A stretch of DNA of 64,000 nt from Salisapilia sapeloensis (GCA_023334545.1 JAADVB010000010.1:89948-153947), one strand, 5' to 3'; shown: positions 41,964 to 52,889, counted from the stretch's first letter. Numbers and translations: made by a program. The notes: a model not told the origin generated them from the sequence alone.

Positions 41964-42572
41964 TTATTGTGCACCAGGGAATTCAGCTGCAACGTCATAC
42001 CGCTTCGGCTGCCTCTTCTTCCGTGTCGATCGTCTCACGGTCGTAAAGCCATCTTCATCCACTTCCGGTTCCGCCTTCTCCTCTTCCATTCCTTCATCCT
42101 CTCCACCTTCTTCTTCTTCTTGCATCTCCTCGCTTCGTAGCTTGGCCTTTTTCAAGTCGATCGGCATCATGTTCTGCACATTTTCATGCAATTCCTTCAC
42201 TCGGTTGTAATTGCCAGCCTTGCATTCGTCCGCCAGTGACACCAAAAGCTCTGAGATGTCTTCGATACTGTGGTCTTCACAAACGAGTCCGAACTGCTCT
42301 TCCACGTACTCGGTGATATTCATCGCCAAGTCATCGGCGTAGATAGTCTTGTTGTACTTAAACAGCGTCAATATCTCTTCATTCAGAATCTCCGCTTTTC
42401 GTCGAGTGTCTCCGCCACCCCACTCGCCTTCCAACGCCATACGAAGCGCCGTCCATCTTGCCAACACCAGTGTCGTAGCATACTCGAAAATATCCCATGG
42501 AGAGTTCAATTTCCCTTCGGCAAAGGCCGTACTCTTCTCCTGCGCACTCGATAGGAAGACGTACTCACTCAT
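41964..42572 (-). CDS. TSR2: TSR2-like pre-rRNA processing protein (eS26 chaperone)
   Basis: TSR2 escorts ribosomal protein eS26 to the nucleus for 40S subunit assembly. Encodes 202 residues from ATG 42572. An in-frame ATG at 42617 would add 15 hydrophobic residues and would abut the stop of the helicase gene upstream. The TSR2 core is clear: VLARWTALRMALEGEWGGGDT, LTLFKYNKTIYADDLAMNITEYVEEQFGL, EDHSIEDISELLVSL. It is followed by the acidic tail usual in the family (EEMQEEEEGGEDEG) and a basic end (RRSTRKKRQPKR). Confidence 0.9.
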   Translation of the reverse strand: MSEYVFLSSAQEKSTAFAEGKLNSPWDIFEYATTLVLARWTALRMALEGEWGGGDTRRKAEILNEEILTLFKYNKTIYADDLAMNITEYVEEQFGLVCEDHSIEDISELLVSLADECKAGNYNRVKELHENVQNMMPIDLKKAKLRSEEMQEEEEGGEDEGMEEEKAEPEVDEDGFTTVRRSTRKKRQPKRYDVAAEFPGAQ

Positions 42573-42617
42573 GCTCCAGTCGATTTTTGAAGTTGAAAAA
42601 AGAAATAAATGGTACAT

Positions 42618-44261
42618 TCATGGTTCACTTAGGTCTCTCTTCCTCTTTTCCCGCTGCTTGCGGCGCTTCGACCGTCGCTCCTCGACTTGCTCTTCAAAGC
42701 CTCGCTCCCGTAGTCGCATGCGACTAACCGTGATGGCAGTCGTGACATCGTTTAGTAGTTTTAGCACATCCTCTTCCTCCACTTCTTCTTCCATGTTGCT
42801 CAACTGTTTTCCAATGCCTTTCTCCACATTTTGCAGCAACTCAATGTCGTTCTGACTAACTAGCGCGACGGACTGACCTTGTCGTCCAGCTCGAGCCGTT
42901 CGACCGACGCGATGGATATAGTCGTCGCTGTCTCGAGGGATATCAAAGTTGACGACGTAATCTACTTCTGGGATGTCCAGTCCTCGACTAGCAACGTCCG
43001 TGCTGATGAGAATGGAGCTCTGTCCGCTTTTGAACTTGCCTAGAGCAGCCAGTCGGCGGTTCTGCGACATCATCGAGTGGAGTGTCAGGCTCGATAGATT
43101 CAGCTCTCTTGCCACTTCTCCCAATAGTTCACACTTGGCACATGTAGACACGAATACCATGACGAGCTTTCCATTCGTGCCAGACGATGTGCCATTTGCA
43201 GCAGCTTTCTTGGACGATGAAAGTGCTAGTTGCTCTAACTTTTTCGCATGCACCTTTTTGTGCTTTGTCGATTTCTTCGTCTGCTCTAACTCTTCACTTG
43301 GACTCCAGAGTGACAGCAAGTACATGAGATACACTAGCTTCACTTTCTCTGGAATGAACAGATACTTTTGGTCCAACGTTTCAACCGTCTTCACTAGCTT
43401 GCCCTGACTGGCATTCACGTCCACACGAACGACTTGATCGTCCGTCAGACGCTCTAATTTCTCTAGATTAGCTGTCATTGTAGCTGAAAACAGAAGAGTC
43501 TTTCGTTTGCTCGAGTCTGGGACTGCATTCAAAATGTACTCCAAGTCCTCATGGAACGACTGTTGCAGCAGTCGATCTGCTTCATCCAGAACTAGGTACT
43601 TTAGGATCGAAAGGTTGGGAGCACTCGGACGCATAAGATGGTCGTGCATCCGTCCTGGTGTTGCAATGATCACATGAGGTTGGTTCTGTAGCTCCAGTGC
43701 TTGCGTGAGCATGTCCACGCCACCGACGATGACAGAGACTCGAGCACCGATAGCACTTCCAAATGCACGGAATTGGTCTGCCAACTGGAAAGCCAGCTCT
43801 CTGGTTGGAGTTAGCACAAGCGCAAATGGACCGTACGGGTCTTTGCTCAAGTCCTGCAGGATGGGAAGAGCGAAGGCTGCCGTCTTACCACTACCTGTTT
43901 GGGCACATCCTAAAACATCTCTGCCTTGTAAAATACTTGGAATCGTCTTGCGTTGAATGTCTGTCGGAGTCTGTAGTCCTAATAGCTCACATTTCTTGAC
44001 CATCCAAGCATCAAGACCGAGTGATGCGAAGGACGCAAGCTGATCATCATCTTCCGACACCGCTTTGGAAGTGCTAATTGGTTCGACAGCAGATTTATCT
44101 TCTCCAGTCAGTACTTTAGCTACATCTGCATTGTTAGAGGTCTTGGCAACCTTGTTGCGTCGACGGCCGAAGAGTACACTCATGGGAAGCAGCGACCAAG
44201 TCCTACGACGATGCTTTTTCTGCGTTGTGTCCACCGATATGATTGTCTCAGTATACTGCAT
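42618..44261 (-). CDS. DBP8: DEAD-box RNA helicase, DBP8/DDX49 type
   Basis: Encodes 547 residues, no introns; ATG 44261, with another in-frame ATG at 44183 possible. All helicase motifs are present in order: Q motif (GLQTPTDIQ), AQTGSGKT, PTRELA, GG, TPGR, DEAD, SAT, then in the second lobe STDVASRGLD and HRVGRTARAGR. The flanking words FASLGLDAW and PYGPFALVLTPTRELAFQLADQF fit the DBP8/DDX49 subfamily, which acts in 18S rRNA maturation. A Lys/Ser-rich insert of about 50 residues splits the second lobe near residue 320. Its stop codon is followed at once by the next gene on the strand, TSR2, another 40S biogenesis factor. Confidence 0.9.
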   Translation of the reverse strand: MQYTETIISVDTTQKKHRRRTWSLLPMSVLFGRRRNKVAKTSNNADVAKVLTGEDKSAVEPISTSKAVSEDDDQLASFASLGLDAWMVKKCELLGLQTPTDIQRKTIPSILQGRDVLGCAQTGSGKTAAFALPILQDLSKDPYGPFALVLTPTRELAFQLADQFRAFGSAIGARVSVIVGGVDMLTQALELQNQPHVIIATPGRMHDHLMRPSAPNLSILKYLVLDEADRLLQQSFHEDLEYILNAVPDSSKRKTLLFSATMTANLEKLERLTDDQVVRVDVNASQGKLVKTVETLDQKYLFIPEKVKLVYLMYLLSLWSPSEELEQTKKSTKHKKVHAKKLEQLALSSSKKAAANGTSSGTNGKLVMVFVSTCAKCELLGEVARELNLSSLTLHSMMSQNRRLAALGKFKSGQSSILISTDVASRGLDIPEVDYVVNFDIPRDSDDYIHRVGRTARAGRQGQSVALVSQNDIELLQNVEKGIGKQLSNMEEEVEEEDVLKLLNDVTTAITVSRMRLRERGFEEQVEERRSKRRKQREKRKRDLSEP

Positions 44262-44593
44262 CTCTTATCGCATGTCCATAAATAATGATGACTTCAACTA
44301 TTACATCTTTGGCAGTTATCGTCGCCATCGTTACGCTTTTATCATCGGACGCTTATGCTTCTTCTTTTCCATCTTATCTCGATAGTATCGCAATGAGAAG
44401 ACGAGCTGCAGGCTTTGCATGAATGTGTCATCGAGTCGGACCAAACTCCATTATCAGAATGCATCCGAAGCCCTTTTCCACCAATGAAACACCGAAATAA
44501 GGCTTTTGTCAAAATTTTATTGGTTGCTATCCCATCTGGCGTTCGGAGTTGAAAGCTGCCAAATGCTCACAACTTAATATTCCCAGAGGTGCC
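44262..44593. other. Divergent promoter region, 332 bp
   Basis: Separates the helicase gene (minus) from the kinase gene (plus). No other feature is supported. Confidence 0.4.
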
Positions 44594-45751
44594 ATGAGTA
44601 TCTGGGCGGACATCTTTACGCCATTGACACAGCACAAGCCATTCCACCACTACACCAACACAGAATCTCAGGAGACGCCACGCAGTACGAGCAGCAACCA
44701 AGGCTTTGCAAAACCGTCAATATACGACCGCTTTCGGCAATTGCTTGGTGATGAAATATCGGAGAAAGCGTTCGAACATCGCTTTCAAATAGGCCAAACT
44801 CTCGGTGTTGGTGCAACGGCGATGGTGGTGGAAGCGATTGACAGGCAACACGATGGTCACAAAGTTGCTCTTAAAATTTTCGACAAAGCTTCACTCATCG
44901 AATGCCGACGGTCGATGGCAGTAGACGGAGCGCATGCACGACAGGAAAAGGCGCATGAACGCGCCACTCGACGTCTTCGGAAATTACTTACAGAAATCGA
45001 AACGCTGTACCACGTTGGATCTCACCCGAACCTCGTGCCGTTCCACGGAGCGATTGAAACAACGCATCGAGTCGTCATCATTTATGATCTAGTAGAAGGC
45101 AGCGATCTGCTCGGACACTTATTAACTCATGGCAAGCTGGACGAAAGTTTGGTTTCCTCTATATTTACTCAGTTGGCGCAAGCACTTGCGCACTGCCACG
45201 ATCGAAATGTCTATCATCGCGACCTGAAACTTGAAAATGTTCTACTCACAACCGATTATCAGGTCAAACTCATTGACTTTGGACTTGCCGAACGTGTTGC
45301 ACCTGGATCCAAAATCACGACCGTCTGTGGCACGCCTCTCTATTGCGGACCAGAGGTGCTGTCATTGCCTTTAGAACGAGCCGCCAACATGCCTGATCTT
45401 GGGTTTCATGGCGGACCAGCTGATGTATGGAGCCTCGGCATCTTGCTCTTTGCTCTTCTCACAGGCTGCGCACCCTTTGATGACTCAGACTACCTACGTT
45501 TGCGAGAACAAGTGTGCAAACACAGCAGTCGTATCCCATACCCAGAAACCATGAGTGACGCTGCGAAAGGACTACTCAAGACCATGCTCGTGTTCGATCC
45601 GGACATGCGGCCATCCATCCACGACCTACTGATGTACGACTGGCAAACAACAGACGTATCAATTGTCAAAGACTTTAGTCGCCGGAAACTCAGCGGTACG
45701 GAAAGCCTCAGTAGCACCGCGAGCTCCAAGTATAGCGACATGGGTCGATAA
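44594..45751 (+). CDS. Ser/Thr protein kinase, CAMK-like
   Basis: Encodes 385 residues from ATG 44594; the frame extends upstream only to a TTG. The kinase domain spans ~75-365: Gly loop GVGATAMV, catalytic Lys in VALKIF, HRDLKLEN, DFG in LIDFGLAE, and an activation segment ending CGTPLYCGPE, where the usual APE is GPE. HRDLKxEN and the GT-P-Y-x-PE ending point to the CAMK group. All catalytic residues are present. A basic insert follows the Lys (HARQEKAHERATRRLRK) between beta-3 and helix C. There is no calmodulin-binding or C2 module. It is convergent with the coiled-coil gene. Confidence 0.9.
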   Translation: MSIWADIFTPLTQHKPFHHYTNTESQETPRSTSSNQGFAKPSIYDRFRQLLGDEISEKAFEHRFQIGQTLGVGATAMVVEAIDRQHDGHKVALKIFDKASLIECRRSMAVDGAHARQEKAHERATRRLRKLLTEIETLYHVGSHPNLVPFHGAIETTHRVVIIYDLVEGSDLLGHLLTHGKLDESLVSSIFTQLAQALAHCHDRNVYHRDLKLENVLLTTDYQVKLIDFGLAERVAPGSKITTVCGTPLYCGPEVLSLPLERAANMPDLGFHGGPADVWSLGILLFALLTGCAPFDDSDYLRLREQVCKHSSRIPYPETMSDAAKGLLKTMLVFDPDMRPSIHDLLMYDWQTTDVSIVKDFSRRKLSGTESLSSTASSKYSDMGR

Positions 45752-45836
45752 GTATACAATCCAACCTCTAAATGCGTACGTATCTTTTTGCAAAATCAAG
45801 TATAGTATATTGTCTGGAGCTCCTTGTTGCTTCCGG

Positions 45837-46751
45837 TTACGAACTCTGTTGCATCGTTTTGGCCTTGGTCTCTTCCAGCACCAGTCGAGCTTTTTCAGCC
45901 TTCTCCCTCAGCTCCTGCGCTCGTTTCTGCGCTTCCTCTGCTCGTCGCGCAGCCTCCTCTCGCTTCAACCTGGCCGCCGACTTGCTCTCCTCCAACGCTT
46001 TCAGTCGCTCTTCATGCTCACTTTGCAGTCGACTCTGTTCCTGCTGCCAGTCGAACTCGACGCGCTTCACGCTGCTATCGCGCACTTTGTTCACCGCCTG
46101 CGTGGCCTGCTCCCGCATCGTGTCTGCCCTGGACTTGAGCTCTTCTGCCTTCTTTTCTGCAGCCATCCGGCGTGCCGCTGCTTCCTCTCTCTTCTTTTGC
46201 GCCTCCGCCCGCACTCTTTCGCGCTCTTCTTCCAACTTGGCGACTTCAAGTTGCGCCATTTTCTCGTACCGCTCATGCTGCTTTCGCGTGTACTCGTCCG
46301 TTGCGAGACGAGCTTTTTCACGCGCATCAGCCGCACGTTGTTTTGCATCGAGCACGTTCTGGACCGAGTCGTGGCGCTTGGTCTTGGCGCCATGACGCTG
46401 CTTTTCTAATTCCTCGTACTGCCGCACGGCTTCAATCTCCGTTGCACTGAGGTCACTGTCGTATCGCTGTAAAATGCGTTGGTGTTGCTCGTGCTCGGCG
46501 AGCGACGCTGCTTTCACTGCTTCTAGCATCTTTTCTTCTAACGCCTTTTGCGATTCCTCTCGTCGAGCTCGAGCGGATTGTAGATCACTCGCTATATTCG
46601 TCTCATTGTATGGAGACATGTAGTGCGACGAGAAGGACGAGTTCGAGCTTGTGTTACTCGCAAAGGAGTAGCTTCGTTCGCCCGAGTCGGACATGTCGTA
46701 CGATGGCGCAGATGCAGGATAAGCGTTCATTCTTCTTCCCTCGTATTCCAT
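45837..46751 (-). CDS. Coiled-coil protein, uncharacterised
   Basis: Encodes 304 residues from an ATG. The first ~55 are Ser/Tyr-rich and unstructured; residues ~58-295 form an almost unbroken coiled coil rich in Glu, Lys, Arg and Ala (KLEEERERVRAEAQKKREE). The heptads have few breaks and no enzymatic motif. Such proteins are structural, for example cytoskeletal or flagellar, but nothing here fixes the role. The antisense strand is also open because of the Ala/Glu/Arg codons; those frames are shadows. Its ATG lies 83 bp from that of the Trm7 gene, so the two probably share a bidirectional promoter. Confidence 0.8.
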   Translation of the reverse strand: MEYEGRRMNAYPASAPSYDMSDSGERSYSFASNTSSNSSFSSHYMSPYNETNIASDLQSARARREESQKALEEKMLEAVKAASLAEHEQHQRILQRYDSDLSATEIEAVRQYEELEKQRHGAKTKRHDSVQNVLDAKQRAADAREKARLATDEYTRKQHERYEKMAQLEVAKLEEERERVRAEAQKKREEAAARRMAAEKKAEELKSRADTMREQATQAVNKVRDSSVKRVEFDWQQEQSRLQSEHEERLKALEESKSAARLKREEAARRAEEAQKRAQELREKAEKARLVLEETKAKTMQQSS

Positions 46752-46834
46752 TTCTGTGTTTTCTTGTATGACGCTTAAAAATCTTCAAGTCCGACTTTGT
46801 ATGGTCGTGTGACACCTTTAAAATCCACGGAGCG

Positions 46835-47787
46835 ATGGGCAAAACTTCCAAGGATAAGCGAGTAGCGAATGGTCTTGAACGGACAAGGTGTCGTGGCTGA
46901 TGGTTTGCATAGGACATTTACTATCGACGAGCAAAGGAGCAAGGCTTCCGAGCGAGATCGGCCTTTAAATTGGTTCAAATTGACACGCATTTCCAACTAT
47001 TAGACGGTACCCAGTGGTTCAGTAGACATTTCATGTCGGTGATATTAATGTCCTGCTAGGTGTTACGCGAGTGGTCGACTTGTGCGCTGCACCTGGTGGA
47101 TGGAGCCAGGTGATTGCGCAGAAGTTGCGTCCGACGGGCGATGGCGTCCACGACCCTCGGATTATTGCCGTCGACTTGATGGAAATGGCTCCACTGCCAA
47201 GCGTTCACATGCTCCAGATGGACATCACCCACTCGGTCACTTGTGACACGATCCTCGACTTGCTGAGTGGTCACAAGGCTCAACTAGTAGTCAGCGATGG
47301 CGCACCAGACGTCCTTGGGTTGCACGATCTAGATGAATATTTGCAGGCACAACTGGTGTACGCAGCATTAGACCTAGCAATCCAGATCTTGGAACCGAAC
47401 GGAGCTTTTGTCGCCAAGATCTTCCGAGGTCAATTCGTAAACGACTTGTACCGCTCTCTCTGTAAATACTTTTCATCAGTCAAATGCGTCAAGCCACAGG
47501 CGAGTCGCAATTCGAGTATGGAGTCATTTGTGGTATGTCAAGGCTTCCGAGAGGTTCCACTTGCTGATGACAATCGGAACCATGTTGAAGCGGAGGAAGT
47601 AGAAGACAGTCGAGGTGTTTGTGACGAAGTCATCTTCATCGGCGCCAAAGACCAAGCTGGATGGGACGCCGACCAGTCGTACCCTCTCAACTCGGAACTC
47701 GGCGAGTACGCTCATCAAGAACCTCTCCAAAAGCCGATCAACCCTCCATACGCCAGTGCCCTCCAAAAAACAAAGCTCGATGCATAA
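46835..47787 (+). CDS. FTSJ1: tRNA 2'-O-methyltransferase, Trm7/FTSJ1 type (3 exons)
   Basis: Methylates the 2'-OH of anticodon-loop nucleotides 32 and 34 with S-adenosylmethionine. Exons 46835-46861, 46913-47006 and 47060-47787 give 282 residues; introns are 51 and 53 bp. Exon 1 holds only nine codons, MGKTSKDKR. Exon 2 reads [20 protein letters not shown]; exon 3 opens with [18 protein letters not shown], the SAM-binding motif. The catalytic K-D-K-E tetrad of the FtsJ fold is visible: Lys in SAFKL, Asp in SDGAPDV, Lys in AKIFRG, Glu in SSMESFVV. The 45-residue C-terminal tail is variable. It is divergent from the coiled-coil gene. Confidence 0.93.
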
Positions 47788-47915
47788 TTTTCTTTTCTTT
47801 TTCTTAGTCGTACCCTCGACGTACCCTTCCATCATCCTAGTGCCAGTCCCAAAGTAGAGACTCGTTAGCTCATCCTGGAAGCTCTTCCTTTTCTAATTAC
47901 AAGCTGCGAGCTCCC

Positions 47916-49577
47916 ATGACGACGCATCATGGATCTCCTGTAACCACGAGCTACCAGGAAGCTGTCACTCCGATGGCAGACGCAACGGAGCCAACACAGC
48001 CGATAGACCGTTCCTACACAGCTGAAATCGGACCAGTCCCGACGTGGCCTCCGCCTACGCTCGGCTCCGACTGCCATCGCTTCTCATCGCACAGTGAGAA
48101 GAGTTCTCTATGCTGTAATTTTGCTGCGTTTAAAAAGAAATGCAAGTACTGGTGGTCGCTCAACGCTGTGCAGCGTGTACTGTCGTCCCTCGTACTCGCT
48201 CCTGCCGTCACAGGCTTCTTGTGGGGCTCCCCTGCTTTCTTCACAGCTACAATCTGTTCATTCCTCACCAGCACATGTGCATATGAGTACGCTTGGCTCG
48301 AGCACCGCATCCATACACGCATCACGACGCAGTTAGAGCGGACATATCGCACAATGAGCTCAATGAATAATGACTCGAGGGGCCAATTCGGAAGCTCTAC
48401 TACTAGAAACAGTTCTCCGCCTTGTGAAAGTGATGAAGTGTGCTTTGATAATGTCACGAGAGAGATAGAGGCCTTTGATAATACAGAGGAGAGCGAGCCG
48501 GTGGACCAAGCAGAAGTAGATGAACGATCAGAAGCAGAGTGCAAGGACCCTTTGCTTTACATGGAAATCCCAGACGCATCTATCGATCGATGTGCCATTT
48601 CTGACATCGCCAATCGGTACTTTGGCGGCCATCAGCGCCTAGCTGCCGCGAGTTTGTCCCTCTTCTCCGCTGCGTTCATGTCCAGCATCTTCCTCGCCAT
48701 CACACCTCACGTCACTCAGCTCCGACCGACGGACCTGTACCACCTGCGCTACTTTTACGCTCCTGCAACTGACTTTATATCGTCCTTCTGCGCTTTCCAG
48801 ACACCCAACTGGAGCTATGCTCTGTCCTGTTTGGCCCAGAAAGCAGTCTTTACGATATTGACCATGCATTCGACGATCTGTCCCATCAACCAGTTCACAT
48901 GTGGCCTTGCGATGGAGCCAGCGCAGATCTTTATTTCTGGCTCCGTCGTGCTCCTCTTCCTCCGCCTGTATCCGCTGTACTCTGTCCAACAGACCGACGG
49001 CAGCGGTCTCACACGCGTTTCTCTCTTGATTCTAGCGCTGTTGGATCTACTAGGCTACCTCTACGTCGTCGGTCCACTCTCTGTAATCGTGTCGTTTGTC
49101 GATGATGAAAGACTGGAGGAGTATCGAAAGCTGCTCATCGTCCTTCTGTACGTTGTCTGGGCATCCGACTCAGGTGCCTACTTGACCGGCAAGTTCTTTG
49201 AACGAGTGCAATACAAAAACTACCATCCACTCGCTCCTCATTTAAGTAAGAACAAGGACTATGAAGGAACGTTGGGTGCCATTGGTTTCGGTGTCATGGC
49301 CATGTTCATCGCGTCGGACATTTTGAGTGTCGAAGGAGATGGAGTTGTTAAAAGTGTCTTTACTATTCTCGCAGTCATCGCTGGTCGGATTGGTGATTTG
49401 TTTGAAAGTCTGTTGAAGAGAGCGGCTGGTGTCAAGGACTCTGGACGGCTGATCCCTGGACATGGCGGCATGCTCGACCGTATTGATGCGCTCATGTTCG
49501 CCAGCATCGTGTTTGCAAGATACTATGCGACTATTGTGGTAGGCCATGGAGGCAAGAGGCCAGAGGAGCATGTATAA
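47916..49577 (+). CDS. Phosphatidate cytidylyltransferase (CDP-diacylglycerol synthase)
   Basis: Makes CDP-diacylglycerol from phosphatidate and CTP for phosphatidylinositol and cardiolipin synthesis. Encodes 553 residues, no introns. Several transmembrane helices follow the ~85-residue soluble N-terminus. The C-terminal signature of the CdsA family is complete: LFESLLKRAAGVKDSGRLIPGHGGMLDRID, with the Lys-Asp and His-Gly-Gly residues, preceded by DSGAYLTGKFF. A soluble acidic insert of about 110 residues (~140-240, SESEPVDQAEVDERSEAE-like) separates the first membrane segments from the rest and is not usual in the family. Likely ER membrane. Confidence 0.92.
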   Translation: MTTHHGSPVTTSYQEAVTPMADATEPTQPIDRSYTAEIGPVPTWPPPTLGSDCHRFSSHSEKSSLCCNFAAFKKKCKYWWSLNAVQRVLSSLVLAPAVTGFLWGSPAFFTATICSFLTSTCAYEYAWLEHRIHTRITTQLERTYRTMSSMNNDSRGQFGSSTTRNSSPPCESDEVCFDNVTREIEAFDNTEESEPVDQAEVDERSEAECKDPLLYMEIPDASIDRCAISDIANRYFGGHQRLAAASLSLFSAAFMSSIFLAITPHVTQLRPTDLYHLRYFYAPATDFISSFCAFQTPNWSYALSCLAQKAVFTILTMHSTICPINQFTCGLAMEPAQIFISGSVVLLFLRLYPLYSVQQTDGSGLTRVSLLILALLDLLGYLYVVGPLSVIVSFVDDERLEEYRKLLIVLLYVVWASDSGAYLTGKFFERVQYKNYHPLAPHLSKNKDYEGTLGAIGFGVMAMFIASDILSVEGDGVVKSVFTILAVIAGRIGDLFESLLKRAAGVKDSGRLIPGHGGMLDRIDALMFASIVFARYYATIVVGHGGKRPEEHV

Positions 49578-49607
49578 ATTGAAGTAGCTTTTATATACGA
49601 AAAATCA

Positions 49608-50387
<780 letters not shown>

Positions 50388-50567
50388 GTTTTTAATGGTT
50401 CTTGTCATCACTTGTGTCCAAAGATCTTGTATTTTATCTAGTATACCTACAATCGTACATATAAACAAGGTTTTTGTATTTGATCCTGTATTATGACCAG
50501 CCTAATGCAAAATTGATTCCAAACAGACTTTCGACCTCCATCCGGACTTGAACCTACCTTCCTATCC

Positions 50568-52766
50568 TTACAAACGATTCGATCCGCTGAACGACATATC
50601 CATCTGACTCGAATGGAAACTCATGTCGGCTGAACTCGGTCGACTTAATGGTACTCCCGGATTGATATGCTTCATCTTGAAGTAGAGCGATACTTGCGTC
50701 GGAATCTCCGCCAGCGTCTCCTTTGCCAATCGAGCAGGGTCATTCCTGTACCTGTTAAACGGAACGAACTGGACGATATCTCTGGCTGCAGGTTGTCCAT
50801 CCGTCTTTCGCAACACTTTATCATCTGCATCCAGGACGTTCATGGCGCTAAAGTCTGCATCACCAACACCCACGATGACGATTGAGAGTGGCAGGATAGA
50901 TGCATCCACTAGCGCATTAATCGTCGGCTGTACATCCATAATTGCTCCATCCGTCAGTAACAACAGAACAAAATACTTTAACGTCTCGCTCTTTGATCCA
51001 AACTTGTGTGCGATCGCTGCTGCTTGACGCACGATCGGAGCAAAGTACGTCGGGCCATGGAGTCGGACGAACTGGAACGACTGAGCATATGCTTGCATGA
51101 TACCACGCAATCCCTCTACCTCCGGTTGAGACGGATCAAATGTCAGTGGAAAGCAGTGGTTCGTCTCTCCGTTCACAAGTCCACCAAAGCCATAGACAGG
51201 AAACCTCCGGTCGCTGTCATAAGGTTCTAGGATCCGACCAGTGGCAGCGATGGCAGACTGATATGCATTCATACTGCCCATGACAGATGCAGTAGCGTTG
51301 TTATACCGTTGGTCGAGGAAGGGATTGCTAATGTAGTGGAGACTAGCCGGATCGGATGGAGAGCCGTTGGACGCAGTGTAGTCGATGCCAACGATAAGAC
51401 TGAGCTCCATGCCTCCTCGAAGGTACTCTGCCAAGGTATGCTGCTTAAAGAATTCACATCTAGACACACGCAAGACGCCTGAGTTGACATACTTTTTCCC
51501 CTTCTTCCGCTGTCGCTCCTTGTTGATCAAGTCCATGTGCCGTTTCTCGCCATGCACAAGCTCTTTGCATGTAAGGACAGTACTTCCGATGAACTGATGC
51601 TTCCCATTCTTTTCCCAGTCCATGCACTCGATACGCAAGAGGCGATTGACGTCTCCATTGCACAGCATCTGGACGCTCAAGTCTCGTTCTTTCCACGTCG
51701 GATTTAAATTGTTCATCACTACTTCACTCCGCCACACGTGCAGCCACGATGACATGTCCGTCGGATCTCGATCGGGTTCTCTCAGACGGTAAATGTTAAT
51801 AAAAGGATCTGACTTGCCAAAGATCCCGTCCTTGTTATCCAACTTTTGACCTGTGAACTGGATTTTAACATAGTCAGAGCACGTGGACACCTCTTCTCCC
51901 GATATGATAATATGTCCTTTAATGCCTGACACCTTTCGCTGGTTTTCTCGTTGTAAAAGAGCTAGAGAGATTGACTGTCCTTTGGCAGACATGAGCTGAC
52001 CCATCGTCAGTTCGACACAACCTAAGAAGTCGTGGTCCTTTAGCCTTTCGGACGAACTATCTCGATCAAATACTTCTAGTCGTAACAACTGCACTTCTTC
52101 AAAGCGAAATTCTACTTGGAAGGCACTTGTGAAGGATGGATTACACGTATTGCTCACTGTCTCGGTTCTGCCTATCTCTCGCCACGACCGAAAGGAATTG
52201 TCCTGCATGTACACGACAACGAACGGATCCGAGTCGGACAGCAAGTCTGCTTTCTTCAGTCCCTTGCATCGAAACCGTAGCTCTACTATACTCGACAACG
52301 ACCGACCTTGTTCAAAGTCGAGACTCGTTCGACTACTTGCGTCATGCGCAAGTACGTTACGAGCAGATCCTTGGGCATTTTCAATCGGTTCGAAGCCACC
52401 TGCTAGATAAGGCAGGTCCTCCGACATGGATGAACGCATTGATGCAGTCGTGGTGCTCTCGCGCTGTGCATACTGTGGTGGCTGAGGTGGATAAACCGAT
52501 ACAGCGGGAGGTGGGGGACAAGGGGGGTCTAGTGTAGATAATGGCGGGTACAATGACGTTTGTGCAGGGTTTCCCATGCCTCGATAATTATAGTCTGGAG
52601 GCTGCTGAAAACTGTCATACGGGTTATACCCATCTGCACGAGGCATGCTGCTTCTCCTGGACGCCGTACTTTCGTAATGGTAGGGCTGCTGAGCGTAACT
52701 GTACCCTTGGACATTGGTAATCGAAGAGGACCTGTCTCGAGACCCTTGGTAGTTGTTCTGGTGCAT
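50568..52766 (-). CDS. Copine (two C2 domains plus von Willebrand A-like domain)
   Basis: Encodes 732 residues from ATG 52766; two codons earlier there is only a GTG. The N-terminal ~155 residues are Tyr/Pro/Ser-rich and unique. C2A begins near 160 (VELRFRCKGLKKADLLSDSDPFVVVY) and C2B near 300 (KIQFTGQKLDNKDGIFGKSDPFINIYR), each with several of the Asp residues that bind Ca2+. The copine vWA-like domain follows from ~455 (LSLIVGIDYTASNGSP), whose D-x-T-x-S has the MIDAS form. A classic copine adds only ~550 residues, so the long head is extra. Copines bind phospholipid membranes in a Ca2+-dependent way. Confidence 0.93.
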   Translation of the reverse strand: MHQNNYQGSRDRSSSITNVQGYSYAQQPYHYESTASRRSSMPRADGYNPYDSFQQPPDYNYRGMGNPAQTSLYPPLSTLDPPCPPPPAVSVYPPQPPQYAQRESTTTASMRSSMSEDLPYLAGGFEPIENAQGSARNVLAHDASSRTSLDFEQGRSLSSIVELRFRCKGLKKADLLSDSDPFVVVYMQDNSFRSWREIGRTETVSNTCNPSFTSAFQVEFRFEEVQLLRLEVFDRDSSSERLKDHDFLGCVELTMGQLMSAKGQSISLALLQRENQRKVSGIKGHIIISGEEVSTCSDYVKIQFTGQKLDNKDGIFGKSDPFINIYRLREPDRDPTDMSSWLHVWRSEVVMNNLNPTWKERDLSVQMLCNGDVNRLLRIECMDWEKNGKHQFIGSTVLTCKELVHGEKRHMDLINKERQRKKGKKYVNSGVLRVSRCEFFKQHTLAEYLRGGMELSLIVGIDYTASNGSPSDPASLHYISNPFLDQRYNNATASVMGSMNAYQSAIAATGRILEPYDSDRRFPVYGFGGLVNGETNHCFPLTFDPSQPEVEGLRGIMQAYAQSFQFVRLHGPTYFAPIVRQAAAIAHKFGSKSETLKYFVLLLLTDGAIMDVQPTINALVDASILPLSIVIVGVGDADFSAMNVLDADDKVLRKTDGQPAARDIVQFVPFNRYRNDPARLAKETLAEIPTQVSLYFKMKHINPGVPLSRPSSADMSFHSSQMDMSFSGSNRL

Positions 52767-52889
52767 GTTCACGTAGAAAGAAGAGCAAATGTCTTTCGTC
52801 TTTCTTTATGTCTTATTCGAGGTGTAGGTATAGAAAACGGATATTTTTAGAAATAATCCGAATGTACCTCCTCTTCCATGACGTCTAGC

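Noticed and set aside
45663-46409. Plus-strand frames up to 248 codons over the coiled-coil gene
   Set aside because: Glu/Lys/Ala/Arg-rich coding DNA leaves the antisense strand open; products are Leu/Ser/Arg-rich without family.
50500-50570. tRNA-like TTCAAGTC word on the minus strand at the end of the copine gene
   Set aside because: No T-stem, D-arm or acceptor pairing could be formed around it.
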